In this document: piece after piece, positions 43,239 through 52,540 of the stretch
Layout of the letters: each line of letters opens with the position of its first letter
Numbering within the stretch: position 1 is the stretch's first letter
The notes under the pieces: model-generated
Told to the model about the DNA's origin: nothing
Databases searched by the model: none
The model's input: only the letters and a program-made list of their open reading frames with translations
Made by a program: the position numbers and the translations under genes
From: an uncultured Tropicimonas sp.
Lineage (GTDB): Bacteria > Pseudomonadota > Alphaproteobacteria > Rhodobacterales > Rhodobacteraceae
Assembly (NCBI GenBank): GCA_947497945.1
Contig: CANMIP010000005.1
Location: 124,001-188,000, forward strand
DNA length: 64,000 bases
Direction of reading: 5' to 3'

Positions 43239-45179
43239 TCAGCCGTTGCGCAGGAGGTCTGTCATCGGGACATTTGGCAACGTGCCATTGAGGCGGGCCC
43301 GGTAGACCATGATCGATTCCGTGACCCGCATGACGTAGTTTCGGGTCTCGCGGAAGGGGATCAGCTCGATCCAGTCGATCATGTCGACCGAGGCCTTGCG
43401 CGGGTCGCCACGGGCTTCGGACCAGTCGATGGAGCGGCTTGGGCCGGCATTGTAGCCTGCGGAGACGAGGATCGGAGCCGGGCCGAAGCGGTCGATTAGG
43501 CCGGCGAGATAGGTGGTTCCGAGCGTGACGTTATAGGCCGGGTCGTTGGTCAGCGCGTCCCGGCTATAGGACAGGCCGAGATCGACGGAGACGTCTTTTG
43601 CCGTGCCGGGCATGAGCTGCATCAGGCCCCGCGCGCCGGCCGGACTTACCACGACCGGGTCGAACTCGCTTTCGCGACGAGCGATGGCAAGGGCCAGCTC
43701 CTTCGACACCGGCAGGTCGCGCTCCATCAGCGGGCTGAGCGGGAAATAGGCCGCGGGCAGGACGACAAGGTTTCGCGCAGCGCGCTTGGCGATCATCAGC
43801 GCGATATGCGGCTGGTCGAGATCCAGCATCAGCGTGGCGAGCGTGCCGGCCTCGTCCCGCTCCAGGGATTCGACCAGGTGGGTCAGGAAGCGCTCGGCGA
43901 GGTTCAGCTCGCCGGCATCGAGCAGCAGGAGCCCGGCAACGAGGTTGGAATTGCCGCGCAGGGGGCTCTCGGAGAGCGGCGGGAAGGTCTCGTTGCCCGC
44001 CAGGGTCGGATCCATCGGCAGGCCGGCGGCTTCGGCGGCCAGCAGGCCGTAGAAACTGGACTGGTGTTGTGCGCCGCGCGTGTAGGCGGCCGTGGCGGAG
44101 GCCGGGTCTTCCGCGGCGGCAAAGGCGCGGCCCTGCCAGTAGCCGGCGCGCCCGAGGCTGATCGGGGTAAAGACCGCCGCTTCGAACCGGTCGAAATGCA
44201 GCAGCGCAAGCTCGGGGTCGTCAAGGTAGCGCAGGGCGATGAAACCGGAGAGCCATTCGAGATCGGCGAAGGCCGAGCCATCGACAAGAAAATGATGGCT
44301 GGCCAATGTATAGGCCTCTTCCGGGCGACCTTCGCGCAGGGCGCGGCGGGCATAGATCCGACGCCAGTTCGCCCATTTTTCGGGGCGGCCGAGCTTCTCG
44401 GGGTCGGCGGAACGTGTCACCAGCAGCGCGATGGCTTCCGAATGCCGCCCCTTGCGGGCACGCCAGTTGAAGCGCTCATAGGCGAGGCCGGGGTGGTCCT
44501 GCAGCGCCTCCGGGACGGCTTCGATACGGGTATCAACGCCGGGCGCGCGCTCCACCAGGGTCAGCCGCGCTTCGGCGAGTTCGGGCCAGCCCTCCGGCGC
44601 GCGCGGGATGTTGCGGCGCGCAGCCGTGCTCTGGCCGCGCCAGAGCAGGTCGTCCAGCCGGGCCGCGTGATGCTCCTTGAGCACGTCGCCGAAACGCTCG
44701 AGCAGGGCGGCTTCGGTCTCGGCGGTCAGGGTCCGGGTCCGCCAGGCCAGCACGGCGGTCGCCTCGGCCTCGCCCGTTTCGCCAAGTGCCAGAAAGGCAT
44801 CGACGAGGCGCAACACGCCGGTGCCGGTATTGGGAAGGTCGCCGTTGAAATAGTCGACCACCTCCTGCGGTGCCGCATCCTCGGGGATCGACCCTTCGCC
44901 ACGGGTGCGAAGCAGCGGGAGGCCCGGCCAATCGGAGCGGCGGTCGAGAAAGTCGCGATAGGCGTCGAACTCGGCCTGCCCGCCCTTGCGCAGACGGTGC
45001 CACTCGATGATGTCGCGCCCCTCCGGGCCTGCGGGCCGGGCGGCAACACTCGCGGCGCGCCAGTTTTCCGCGCGCACCGCGCCCATCGCCTCGGCCAGCG
45101 CCTGACCCTGTTCGGTCGGCGTGGCGAGAGCTGTCAGCGGCGGACAGACAAGCAGAAGCAATCCAAGAAGGAAGCGCAT
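43239..45179 (-). CDS. slt: Soluble lytic murein transglycosylase
   Basis: Periplasmic peptidoglycan lytic transglycosylase of 646 residues. An N-terminal signal peptide (F-L-L-G-L-L-L-L-V-C-P-P, cleaved near A-L-A) leads a long helical superhelix like the U-domain of Slt70, and a C-terminal SLT catalytic domain spans about 480-620. The catalytic Glu lies in A-R-R-E-S-E-F-D, and G-A-R-G-L-M-Q-L-M-P-G-T-A and A-G-Y-N-A-G-P complete the active site. Start ATG 45179 fits the signal peptide; the ORF extends upstream without cause. It is divergent from dapA, the usual Rhodobacterales arrangement. Confidence 0.93.
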   Translation of the reverse strand: MRFLLGLLLLVCPPLTALATPTEQGQALAEAMGAVRAENWRAASVAARPAGPEGRDIIEWHRLRKGGQAEFDAYRDFLDRRSDWPGLPLLRTRGEGSIPEDAAPQEVVDYFNGDLPNTGTGVLRLVDAFLALGETGEAEATAVLAWRTRTLTAETEAALLERFGDVLKEHHAARLDDLLWRGQSTAARRNIPRAPEGWPELAEARLTLVERAPGVDTRIEAVPEALQDHPGLAYERFNWRARKGRHSEAIALLVTRSADPEKLGRPEKWANWRRIYARRALREGRPEEAYTLASHHFLVDGSAFADLEWLSGFIALRYLDDPELALLHFDRFEAAVFTPISLGRAGYWQGRAFAAAEDPASATAAYTRGAQHQSSFYGLLAAEAAGLPMDPTLAGNETFPPLSESPLRGNSNLVAGLLLLDAGELNLAERFLTHLVESLERDEAGTLATLMLDLDQPHIALMIAKRAARNLVVLPAAYFPLSPLMERDLPVSKELALAIARRESEFDPVVVSPAGARGLMQLMPGTAKDVSVDLGLSYSRDALTNDPAYNVTLGTTYLAGLIDRFGPAPILVSAGYNAGPSRSIDWSEARGDPRKASVDMIDWIELIPFRETRNYVMRVTESIMVYRARLNGTLPNVPMTDLLRNG

Positions 45180-45368
45180 GTGAGCGGGGCCTGTATCATT
45201 GTTCAACGGGGAATCTTTCAGCCAGAGTAGCGGTGGCGCGCGTTGTGGCAACTCACAAACTTGGCAAGGCGGATTGCTGCCTATAGGGTCCGCCGCGATT
45301 CACGACCGTGAATCGGCCCTGACCGGGCCGGAAGGCGCGCCCGATGGCGCGGGAAAAGGAGGAAAACA

Positions 45369-46241
45369 ATGTTCAGAGGCTCGATTCCCGCACTGGTAAC
45401 GCCTTTCAGGAAACAGGAGGTCGATCACGAGGCCATCGATTCGCTTGTCGAGTGGCATATAGACCAGGGCTCCAGCGGATTTGTCCCTGTCGGAACCACC
45501 GGCGAGAGCCCGACGCTCACCCATGCCGAACATGGCGACGTGGTCGCGCGTGTCGTCAAGGCCGCTGCGGGCCGGGTTCCGGTGATCGCTGGGGCGGGGT
45601 CCAACAATACCTCCGAAGGCATCGGGCTGATCCGCCATGCGGCGGAGGTCGGAGCCGATGCTGCGCTGGTCGTGACGCCCTATTACAACAAGCCGACCCA
45701 GGCCGGGCTCTACGAGCATTTCAAGGCGCTGCATGATTGCTGCGACCTGCCGATCGTCATCTACAACATTCCCGGCCGCTCGGTTGTGGACATGTCTCCA
45801 GAGACGATGGGCCGGCTGGCGGAGTTGCCGCGGATCATCGGTGTCAAGGATGCCACGGGCGACATCACCCGTGTGAGCAAGCAGCGCGCGACCTGCGGCG
45901 CGGATTTCGTCCAGCTCTCGGGCGAGGATGCGTCCGCGCTCGGCTTCAACGCCCATGGCGGGGTGGGCTGCATCTCGGTGACGGCGAATGTCGCGCCGAA
46001 GCTTTGCGCCGAGTTCCAGGAGGCGACGCTGGCGGGCGACTATGCCAAGGCTCTGGAATATCAGGACCTTCTGATGCCGCTGCACACGGCGATCTTCCTG
46101 GAACCGGGACTGGCGGGCGCCAAGTATGGCCTGTCGCTGCTGGGGAAATGCTCGGAAGAGGTTCGCCTGCCGCTGGTCGGCCTGACAGACGCGACCAAGG
46201 CCGCCATTCGCGCGGCGATGGAGCAGGCCGGGGTCCTCTGA
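45369..46241 (+). CDS. dapA: 4-hydroxy-tetrahydrodipicolinate synthase
   Basis: First committed enzyme of lysine and diaminopimelate synthesis, condensing pyruvate with aspartate semialdehyde in the cytoplasm. TIM-barrel, 290 residues. The Schiff-base Lys160 lies in G-V-K-D-A-T-G-D, with T-T-G-E-S-P-T-L-T near residue 42 and Y-N-I-P-G-R-S-V near 132 for substrate binding. The ATG has AAAAGGAGG directly upstream. Ends at a T-run hairpin. The product serves the wall on which the neighbouring slt acts. Confidence 0.96.
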   Translation: MFRGSIPALVTPFRKQEVDHEAIDSLVEWHIDQGSSGFVPVGTTGESPTLTHAEHGDVVARVVKAAAGRVPVIAGAGSNNTSEGIGLIRHAAEVGADAALVVTPYYNKPTQAGLYEHFKALHDCCDLPIVIYNIPGRSVVDMSPETMGRLAELPRIIGVKDATGDITRVSKQRATCGADFVQLSGEDASALGFNAHGGVGCISVTANVAPKLCAEFQEATLAGDYAKALEYQDLLMPLHTAIFLEPGLAGAKYGLSLLGKCSEEVRLPLVGLTDATKAAIRAAMEQAGVL

Positions 46242-46270
46242 CCTCGGATTCCAAGACCTGCAAGCTGAGG

Positions 46271-46297
46271 AAAAGGGGCCGGGGACGGCCTCTTTTT
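46271..46297 (+). terminator. Terminator after dapA
   Basis: AAAAGGGGCCG pairs imperfectly with CGGCCTCTTTT across GGGA, and ends in a T5 run. Confidence 0.75.
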
Positions 46298-46507
46298 CGT
46301 TTTCCATGTGGACTGGCTGCGGGGGCGTGGTTGAGAGCCGCCCCCACGGTCGCGGTCGGCAAGGATCGTCTCCCCAATCAGTTGCGCCTGCCGATCGAAC
46401 CTGGTCTCCGGTGCCCTGCTTGTTACAGACCGGCGCCATATTCCTGCCCCTGCGGAAAGGCAGGATCGGACCTGTTCGAGATGTTTTCTGGTCACTGGAG
46501 TTGCCCC

Positions 46508-48094
46508 GTGCTCACCGCCATTTTTCGCCTTCCCTGGTCCGGAAACCTGATTTTCGCGGCGATCTTTGCCTTTGGCGCCTATTGGATCCACACCGAGTTC
46601 CAGCGGGAAGAAGCGGATAAGGCGATTGCCCTCGCGGGCGCCGCTCCGGCGCCGGTGACCTTGGCCGCGTACGACCAAGAACGGGATATTCACCCCGCAA
46701 AGGAAGTGCATCTCCTGGGATGGATCAATCCGGAATTCAACTATCGGCTGGTCGAGGAGAAGGGCGGGCGGGCCCAGAAAGAACGGTTCATGCTCGTTCT
46801 CTTCGATGGCAACCAGGACGAAACGGCGCGCATGGCCCATGCGGCCATCATCCTGCCGCCGGCCCGCAAGGACGACTTCTTCGACTGGCTGCAAGGCGGC
46901 AACACGCTGGCGACGATGGCGCGGGACATGGGCGAAAACGGGCTGGCCCGGCCGGTGCAGCGTTTCAACGGTGCGCCCGACGGGACCCCCGATCTGAAAG
47001 GGTTGGCCGAGGATGCCTTCGTGGAGGCGGGGCTGAGCCGTGCGCCGAATTTCCTCTATGTCGAGCCCTGGATCGATGGGCGGGAGGCCGCGCTTGCCGC
47101 CACGCCCGAGGTCGCCCGGCAGGCGGCGTCGATCCTGGGGACAATTGCCGGGGTCTTCCTGATCCTGGCCGTGACCAAGCTGGTGACCCGCAACCGGCGG
47201 AAAACTGGTCGCGTGAGCACGGTCGAAACAGCCGGTCGGAGGCCGGGCGCCCGGAGGCAAACTGCGGATACGACGCGGGACGACCCGCAATTGCAGCGCA
47301 CGGTTGCCGCGCGCGAGAAGGAGCTGGCAAACTTCCACAAGCGCCGCAATGCTCGTCCGCCCTTTGCGAGAACGGTGCTCCCCAGCATCCTCGCGATTGC
47401 TTTCTTCCTGGGGGGAACACTCTTTCTGGACGAGGTGAAGGGCCTGCCCGACTGGCTTGGCAGCGGCGAAGCCCTGCTCCCGATCTTTCTGGTATTGCTG
47501 GGTCTGCTCTTTGTCCTGTATCGGCTCGGTCTGCTCGACCGGATCATCGGGCACAGGCCGGAGCGTTCCAATCCGGTTTCGCTGGAGAGCGGCGAAAAAC
47601 TGCCCTTCGGGCAGACTGCGTTCGGGAAATACATGGGCTATGGGCTTGCGGCGTCCTTCTTCCTCATGCCCCTGCTCATTCCGATTTTGCTGCTGGTCTA
47701 TGGGGGCGCCTATCTGCATCACCGTTTCGGCAAGGGAGGGGCGCCGCTCAAGGCGCGGGCCGGGAGCAATGGCGCTGTCGAGTCCTACCTCGCCTCGCTC
47801 TCCGGGAGCGCGACACCACGCCGGGACAGCCGCTCGGCCATGATGACGGGAGAATCGCCCTGGGATGTCCGGATCCCGCCCGTGGAAGAGAGACCGGCCC
47901 CCGCCGCCGCGCGGCCTGCCCAGCCAGTGGTCCGGGCAGATGCCAGGCCAGAGCCGAAACCCGTGCCCAAACCGGTCTTCCCGAAGACGACGGTCGCAAC
48001 GCCATTCTCGGATGCGGTCCGGCGCAAGGCAAAAGAGGACCCCTTCGAGCGCCTGCGCAAGCGTTATCCGACTCTCAATGGCAAGGGTGTGTGA
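46508..48094 (+). CDS. Membrane protein of unknown function between dapA and smpB
   Basis: Predicted inner-membrane protein of about 528 residues from GTG 46508 (GGAG upstream); ATG 46481 would add nine residues. A first helix (L-I-F-A-A-I-F-A-F-G-A-Y) anchors an extracytoplasmic-looking domain of about 190 residues with repeated D-x-W/F-x-G motifs. Three further helices follow (near 210, 290-310 and 320-345), plus one near 385, with a charged Arg/Lys linker between. The C-terminus is proline-rich (P-E-P-K-P-V-P-K-P) and probably disordered. I do not recognise the family. The core of the gene has normal codon bias and it is flanked by core genes, so it is real. No enzymatic motif is visible. 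Confidence 0.75.
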   Translation: MLTAIFRLPWSGNLIFAAIFAFGAYWIHTEFQREEADKAIALAGAAPAPVTLAAYDQERDIHPAKEVHLLGWINPEFNYRLVEEKGGRAQKERFMLVLFDGNQDETARMAHAAIILPPARKDDFFDWLQGGNTLATMARDMGENGLARPVQRFNGAPDGTPDLKGLAEDAFVEAGLSRAPNFLYVEPWIDGREAALAATPEVARQAASILGTIAGVFLILAVTKLVTRNRRKTGRVSTVETAGRRPGARRQTADTTRDDPQLQRTVAAREKELANFHKRRNARPPFARTVLPSILAIAFFLGGTLFLDEVKGLPDWLGSGEALLPIFLVLLGLLFVLYRLGLLDRIIGHRPERSNPVSLESGEKLPFGQTAFGKYMGYGLAASFFLMPLLIPILLLVYGGAYLHHRFGKGGAPLKARAGSNGAVESYLASLSGSATPRRDSRSAMMTGESPWDVRIPPVEERPAPAAARPAQPVVRADARPEPKPVPKPVFPKTTVATPFSDAVRRKAKEDPFERLRKRYPTLNGKGV

Positions 48095-48163
48095 CGGAAT
48101 TCGCGACCGCGCAGGCGCGCCCTCCCTTGGAACTTGCCGCCAATGGGCCTATGTACCGCTCCC

Positions 48164-48637
48164 ATGGCAAAACCGAAGGACAACCCGAACTACAAGGTGA
48201 TCGCCGAGAACCGGCGTGCTCGCTACGATTATGCGATCGAGGACGATATCGAATGCGGTATCATCCTGACCGGGTCCGAGGTGAAGAGCCTGCGCACGAC
48301 CTCTGCGAACATCGCCGAGAGCTATGCCTCCGTCGAGGAGGGCGAACTCTGGTTGGTGAACTCCTATATCGCCCCCTATGACCGCGCGATGTTCGGCCAT
48401 GAGGAACGCCGCCGCCGCAAGTTGCTGGTTTCGAAGAAGGAATTGTCCCGACTCTGGAATGACACACAGCGCAAGGGGATGACCCTCGTGCCGCTGGTGC
48501 TCTATTTCAACCACAAGGGCATCGCCAAGATGAAGATCGGCATCGCCAAGGGCAAGAAAGCCCAGGACAAGCGCGCCACCGAGGCCAAGCGCGACTGGGA
48601 TCGCCAGAAACAGCGCCTCTTGCGGCATGGCGAATAG
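48164..48637 (+). CDS. smpB: SsrA-binding protein SmpB
   Basis: RNA-binding protein of 157 residues that delivers tmRNA to stalled ribosomes in trans-translation. The conserved N-terminus ([13 protein letters not shown]), the G-x-x-L-x-G-x-E-V-K-S-L-R loop, S-Y-A and the Lys-rich C-terminal tail (K-K-A-Q-D-K-R-x-x-x-K-R-D-W) are all present. ATG 48164 starts the protein; an earlier in-frame ATG at 48134 is unlikely. The family is essential or nearly so in many bacteria. Followed by a small Gly-rich gene. Confidence 0.95.
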   Translation: MAKPKDNPNYKVIAENRRARYDYAIEDDIECGIILTGSEVKSLRTTSANIAESYASVEEGELWLVNSYIAPYDRAMFGHEERRRRKLLVSKKELSRLWNDTQRKGMTLVPLVLYFNHKGIAKMKIGIAKGKKAQDKRATEAKRDWDRQKQRLLRHGE

Positions 48638-48753
48638 GTAATATCGCCCTCTACCCTTCTTGCTCCCAGTTCTGATTAACCTTTTCTCAGCGGCGGGCGC
48701 CCGGCCTGTCGGCTGCGTGGTGTATTGTGTAACTGGCCGGTGGAGCCATTCTC

Positions 48754-49041
48754 ATGGAACTCATTATCTCTCTTCTCTCCGGTGCCGTTGGCGGCAATGT
48801 GGCCGGCGGGCTTCTCAAGAAATATGATCTCGGCCTGGTGATGAACTCGGTTGTCGGCATTCTGGGGGGCGGGCTTGGCGGTTCGGTCCTGAGCATGCTG
48901 GGCGCTGACGGTGTCGCAGAGGCGGCCGCATCGGGCGGCATGGATATCGGCTCTATCCTCGGGTCGGTCGCATCGGGCGGCGTCGGTGGCGGCGTGGTGA
49001 TGGTCGTGGTCGGCGTCATCAAGCAGGCGCTCGCCAAGTAA
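48754..49041 (+). CDS. Small glycine-rich membrane protein
   Basis: Ninety-five-residue hydrophobic protein with a GGAG ribosome site and ATG 48754. It contains two long Gly/Ala/Val stretches (G-A-V-G-G-N-V-A-G-G-L, and G-S-V-A-S-G-G-V-G-G-G-V-V-M-V-V-V-G-V) suggestive of closely packed helices or hairpins. No cysteine or catalytic motif. The pattern resembles small Gly-zipper or GlsB/YeaQ-type membrane proteins, but family assignment is not possible by eye. Alone between smpB and sseA. Confidence 0.65.
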   Translation: MELIISLLSGAVGGNVAGGLLKKYDLGLVMNSVVGILGGGLGGSVLSMLGADGVAEAAASGGMDIGSILGSVASGGVGGGVVMVVVGVIKQALAK

Positions 49042-49155
49042 ACGCCGAAATGGCCGGACCGCCAGCTGTGGTTCGGCTCTTCCTGCCGGTTATGCTTGAA
49101 TCCCGTCCCTTACGGCACTAGCAATTTCAGACGCATGGCGCCGATGGAGGGAGAG

Positions 49156-50007
49156 ATGGATCACAGCGACCCTAGGACGCTTGTCAGCACCGAATGGCTG
49201 GCCGCCCACCTGAACAACCCGGACCTGAGAGTGCTCGATGCCTCCTGGTATCTTCCGGCCATGGAGCGCGACGCGCGCGCCGAATATGATGCCGGGCATA
49301 TCCCCGGCGCACGGTTCTTCGATATCGACGAGATCTCGGATCACCGTTCGAGCCTGCCGCATATGGTACCGCCGCCGGAGAAGTTCATCTCGCGGATGCG
49401 CAAGATGGGCGTGGGCGATGGCCACCAGGTCGTCGTCTATGACGGGATGGGGATCTTTTCGGCCCCGCGGGTCTGGTGGCTTTTCCGGCTGATGGGACAT
49501 TCGGATGTCGCCGTGCTCGACGGCGGCTTTGCCAAGTGGAAGGCCGAGGGGCGCGACATCGAGGACATGCCGCCGGTGATCCGCGAGCGTCATATCACCG
49601 TTCGCCGGCAGTCGCAGATGGTCAAGGACGTGACGCAGGTCTCGCTCGCCGCCAAGCTCGGCGACTGGCAGATCCTCGACGCACGCCCAGAAGGCCGCTT
49701 TCGCGGCGAGGCGCCAGAGCCGCGCCCGGGCCTGCGGCCGGGCCGCATTCCCGGCTCGATCAATATCCCTTGGTCGTCGCTGTCGAATGATGACGGCACG
49801 ATGAAAACGACCGACGCGCTGCGCCGTATCCTGACAGGGGCCGGGGTTGATCTCCACAAGCCGGCCATCACGACCTGCGGGTCCGGCGTGTCCGCGGCGA
49901 TCATAACGCTGGCGCTTGTCCGGCTCGGACATGTGCAGAACGCGCTCTATGACGGCTCCTGGGCCGAATGGGGCGCCTATCCGGATCTGAAGGTCGAAAC
50001 CGGATGA
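49156..50007 (+). CDS. sseA: 3-mercaptopyruvate sulfurtransferase
   Basis: Two-domain rhodanese-superfamily enzyme (283 residues) transferring sulfur from 3-mercaptopyruvate to thiols or cyanide. Tandem rhodanese domains are seen; the second has the active Cys241 in T-C-G-S-G-V-S-A-A, the C-G-S-G loop being that of mercaptopyruvate sulfurtransferases. The N-terminal domain has D-A-S-W-Y-L-P and H-I-P-G-A. ATG 49156 has GGAGGGAGAG upstream. The stop overlaps the acetyltransferase start as ATGA. The nearby aminotransferase could make 3-mercaptopyruvate from cysteine. Confidence 0.92.
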   Translation: MDHSDPRTLVSTEWLAAHLNNPDLRVLDASWYLPAMERDARAEYDAGHIPGARFFDIDEISDHRSSLPHMVPPPEKFISRMRKMGVGDGHQVVVYDGMGIFSAPRVWWLFRLMGHSDVAVLDGGFAKWKAEGRDIEDMPPVIRERHITVRRQSQMVKDVTQVSLAAKLGDWQILDARPEGRFRGEAPEPRPGLRPGRIPGSINIPWSSLSNDDGTMKTTDALRRILTGAGVDLHKPAITTCGSGVSAAIITLALVRLGHVQNALYDGSWAEWGAYPDLKVETG

Positions 50008-50570
50008 GCATTACACCGGCAGGCACAGAGGTTCAGTATACCGTCACCTGGCTGGAGATGACCGAACGGCCAACGCATGGCTGGCCGCAGCAGCCGGCGG
50101 GCGAACCCGCCTCGTTGCTCAAGGCCGATGATCCGCCGGTCTGGTTCTTCCTGTCGCTCTATGACGCGGTTGGCCGGGACCATGCCTGGGAAGACATGCA
50201 TGACCGCACCGAGGACGATCTCGCGCGCTGGCTGCGTCACCCGGACACGTCGCTCTACACGCTGATGCAGCAGGGTTGGCCGCATGGCTTCTTCATGCTG
50301 GACCACCGCGATCCGAAGGTCTGCAACCTCGCCTATTTCGGCCTCGTCCCGCAGGCCATTGGGCGCGGGTTGGGCCGCTTCCTGCTGCAGAATGCGGTGA
50401 TGACGGCCTGGGACCTGCCGGGCACCGAGAAGCTGACCGTCAACACCAACACGCTCGACCATCCCCGCGCCCTGCACACCTACCAGCGTTGCGGGTTCGA
50501 GCCGGTCATGCGGACCGACCATTCCCGCGTGCTCAAGCGTCCGATCGACGCGAGCCGAATTCCCGACTGA
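50004..50570 (+). CDS. GNAT-family N-acetyltransferase
   Basis: GCN5-related acetyltransferase of 188 residues using acetyl-CoA. The CoA-binding region Q-A-I-G-R-G-L-G-R-F-L-L lies near residue 115, preceded by the strand L-A-Y-F-G-L, and is followed by the N-T-N-T-L-D-H-P-R-A-L-H-T-Y-Q-R-C-G-F-E segment of the fold's last strands. The ATG overlaps the sseA stop. The acceptor is unknown; it may act on an amino acid or antibiotic-like amine. Co-transcribed with sseA and the aminotransferase. Confidence 0.85.
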   Translation: MSITPAGTEVQYTVTWLEMTERPTHGWPQQPAGEPASLLKADDPPVWFFLSLYDAVGRDHAWEDMHDRTEDDLARWLRHPDTSLYTLMQQGWPHGFFMLDHRDPKVCNLAYFGLVPQAIGRGLGRFLLQNAVMTAWDLPGTEKLTVNTNTLDHPRALHTYQRCGFEPVMRTDHSRVLKRPIDASRIPD

Positions 50571-50589
50571 GACCGGACCAAGGAAAACC

Positions 50590-51774
50590 ATGTTCGAAAA
50601 CCACAAGGCCCCGGAAGCCGACAAGATTCTCCGGGTCATGAAGATGTTCGCGGAGGATACGCGCGCCGACAAGATCGACCTCGGCGTCGGCGTCTATCGC
50701 ACGCCGGAGGGGCGCACGCCGGTGCTGGCCGCGGTGAAGCAGGCCGAAGCGCGGCTGCTGGAGAGTCAGGAAACCAAGGGCTATGTCGCGCTGGCCGGAG
50801 ACCCGGGGTTCCACGGCGCGATGCGCGATCTTGCGCTTGGCGATGCCGTTGCGGCCGGGCGGGTTGCCGGTCTGGCCACGCCCGGGGGCACGGGCGCCGT
50901 TCGGCAGGCTTTCGAGCTGATCCGGATCGCGCGTCCCGAGGCGGTTGTGCATTGCTCCGCGCCGACATGGCCGAACCACGAATCCATTCTCGACACGCTG
51001 CAGATGCCCTGGCGCTCCTATCGCTACTATGATGCGGCGACAGGCGGGGTGGATCGCGATGGCATGCTTGAGGACTTGTCGCAGGTGGCGGCGGGCGATG
51101 TCGTACTGCTGCATGGATGCTGCCACAATCCGACCGGCGCCGATCTTGCGCCCGAGGATTGGAGCGCGATTGCCGAGACGTTGCTGAAAGCGGGCGCGGT
51201 GCCGATGGTGGATCTCGCCTACCAGGGATTCGGTCTTGGGCTGGAAGAGGACGTGGCCGGGCTTCGTCGTCTGGCCTCTGCCGTTCCGGAGATGCTGCTG
51301 ACCATCTCGGCCTCGAAGAATTTCGGCCTATACCGGGACCGTGTCGGCGTTTTGCTTGCGGTTGCCGAGACACCGGCCGTCGCTGCTCCGGTCCAGGATA
51401 CGATGGCCTGGCTCAACCGGCAGGCCTATGCCTTCCCGCCCGATCACGGGGCGCGGGTTGTCACCGAGATCCTCGGCGATGCCGGGCTGCGCGCCCTCTG
51501 GGAAGAGGAGCTTGCGGGAATGTGCGGGCGGGTGCGGTCGATGCGTGTGGCGCTGGCCGAGGCGCTGCGGGCCGAGACCGGGCACGCGAAATTCGATTTC
51601 CTGCTTGGCCATCACGGCATGTTCTCGCGGCTTCCGGCATCGCCGGAGCAGGTCGCGGCGTTGCGGGAGGCGCATGCGGTCTACATGATCGGGGATGGCC
51701 GGATCAACATGGCCGGGTTGGTCCCGGACAATGTGGCGCCCGCGGCACGGGCCATCGCCGTTGTGCTTGAATAA
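50590..51774 (+). CDS. Aspartate/aromatic-amino-acid aminotransferase (class I)
   Basis: PLP-dependent class I aminotransferase of 394 residues. The Schiff-base Lys243 lies in I-S-A-S-K-N-F-G-L-Y, with the conserved H-G-C-C-H-N-P-T-G-A-D-L and D-L-A-Y-Q-G-F-G for cofactor contact, and the N-terminal G-V-G-V-Y-R-T loop. These choose AspC/TyrB-type enzymes that transaminate aspartate and aromatic amino acids. ATG 50590 has AAGGAAAA upstream, 19 bases after the acetyltransferase. Cysteine transamination by this enzyme class gives 3-mercaptopyruvate, the substrate of sseA in the same run. Confidence 0.92.
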   Translation: MFENHKAPEADKILRVMKMFAEDTRADKIDLGVGVYRTPEGRTPVLAAVKQAEARLLESQETKGYVALAGDPGFHGAMRDLALGDAVAAGRVAGLATPGGTGAVRQAFELIRIARPEAVVHCSAPTWPNHESILDTLQMPWRSYRYYDAATGGVDRDGMLEDLSQVAAGDVVLLHGCCHNPTGADLAPEDWSAIAETLLKAGAVPMVDLAYQGFGLGLEEDVAGLRRLASAVPEMLLTISASKNFGLYRDRVGVLLAVAETPAVAAPVQDTMAWLNRQAYAFPPDHGARVVTEILGDAGLRALWEEELAGMCGRVRSMRVALAEALRAETGHAKFDFLLGHHGMFSRLPASPEQVAALREAHAVYMIGDGRINMAGLVPDNVAPAARAIAVVLE

Positions 51775-51777
51775 ATG

Positions 51778-51792
51778 CGTATCTAGTATACG
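51778..51792. promoter_or_regulatory. Inverted repeat CGTAT-CTAGT-ATACG before rhodanese gene
   Basis: Perfect 5-base arms around a CTAGT spacer, starting just after the aminotransferase stop and 66 bases before the rhodanese start. It contains a GTATAC core. Candidate operator for the rhodanese gene. Confidence 0.4.
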
Positions 51793-51857
51793 TCTTTGTG
51801 TTGACCTGACGGCAGGTCGGACCAATCCTGCACCCGAAGATAGATCAGGAGACGAAC

Positions 51858-52244
51858 ATGGATATTGAGAAAACACCGAATGGCGATCTGGAAACCTGGA
51901 CGGTCGAGGAGGTCGCGACGGCCTTCCGCACTGGCGAGGTTGCCATCATAGATGTGCGCACGATTCAGGAATACGCTTTCGAGCATATCCGCGGCGCGCT
52001 GCTCTTGCCGATGCATTTCTTCGAAGCCGAGCGACTGCCATCGCAGGATGGCAAGCGGATCGTTTTCCATTGTGGCTCCGGAATTCGCTCCGAGAAGGTT
52101 GCCCGCGCCGCCCTGGCGGCCGGTTTTGCCCCGGTGGCGCATATGGCGGGTGGCTTTGGGGCCTGGAAGGCCGAGGGGCAGTCCTACATGGGCACCGATA
52201 TGGCCACGGGCGGCGCGGCTCGCGTGCCGGGCAAGGACGGCTGA
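51858..52244 (+). CDS. Single-domain rhodanese
   Basis: Rhodanese-fold sulfurtransferase of 128 residues, cytoplasmic. The active Cys72 lies in F-H-C-G-S-G-I-R-S with the substrate loop expected for sulfurtransferase activity, and D-V-R-T precedes it at the CDC25-like motif. The end has M-A-G-G-F-G-A-W-K-A-E-G. ATG 51858 follows GGAGACGAAC. Likely supplies or detoxifies sulfane sulfur; its neighbours are sseA and an aminotransferase. Confidence 0.88.
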   Translation: MDIEKTPNGDLETWTVEEVATAFRTGEVAIIDVRTIQEYAFEHIRGALLLPMHFFEAERLPSQDGKRIVFHCGSGIRSEKVARAALAAGFAPVAHMAGGFGAWKAEGQSYMGTDMATGGAARVPGKDG

Positions 52245-52488
52245 GCAAGGCTTTTCGGGAGCAAGCCGAAGGCACCGTGCCAGCACCTGCCCGTTCCGGC
52301 GGGCTGGCGCTGTGCACGCGCCCGCAAAGGCTCGAACTTCTTCGAGCCTGACTTCGATTATGCGCAGACCACGGCTGTTGCCGTGTCACCCCACGGGCAG
52401 GCGCCGGCACGGCTGGCGTTGCGCTCCGTGAACCCGCAGAACATGCCAACGCTCCGTTGGCTCGGTCTCACTCGTCAAGAACGAAAAA
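52245..52488. other. Spacer after the rhodanese gene with stem-loops
   Basis: No coding signal. A perfect stem GGCTCGAA-CTTC-TTCGAGCC lies at 52329-52348, and a less perfect cruciform-like stem pairs GCCAGC with GCTGGC nearby. Neither has a T-run. The spacer separates the rhodanese gene from the convergent amtB. Confidence 0.4.
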
Positions 52489-52516
52489 GGCCCCGGATGC
52501 AGGTGCATCCGGGGCC
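52489..52516 (-). terminator. Terminator of glnK-amtB
   Basis: GGCCCCGGATGC and GCATCCGGGGCC (12-base perfect arms, AGGT loop) followed on the minus strand by TTTTTCG, 24 bases after the amtB stop. Confidence 0.9.
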
Positions 52517-52540
52517 AGTCCTGGCTGACAGGAAGGGAGG

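Noticed and set aside
45300-45368. Attenuator or riboswitch upstream of dapA (lysine type)
   Set aside because: The spacer before dapA is short and shows no L-box-like pattern or terminator.
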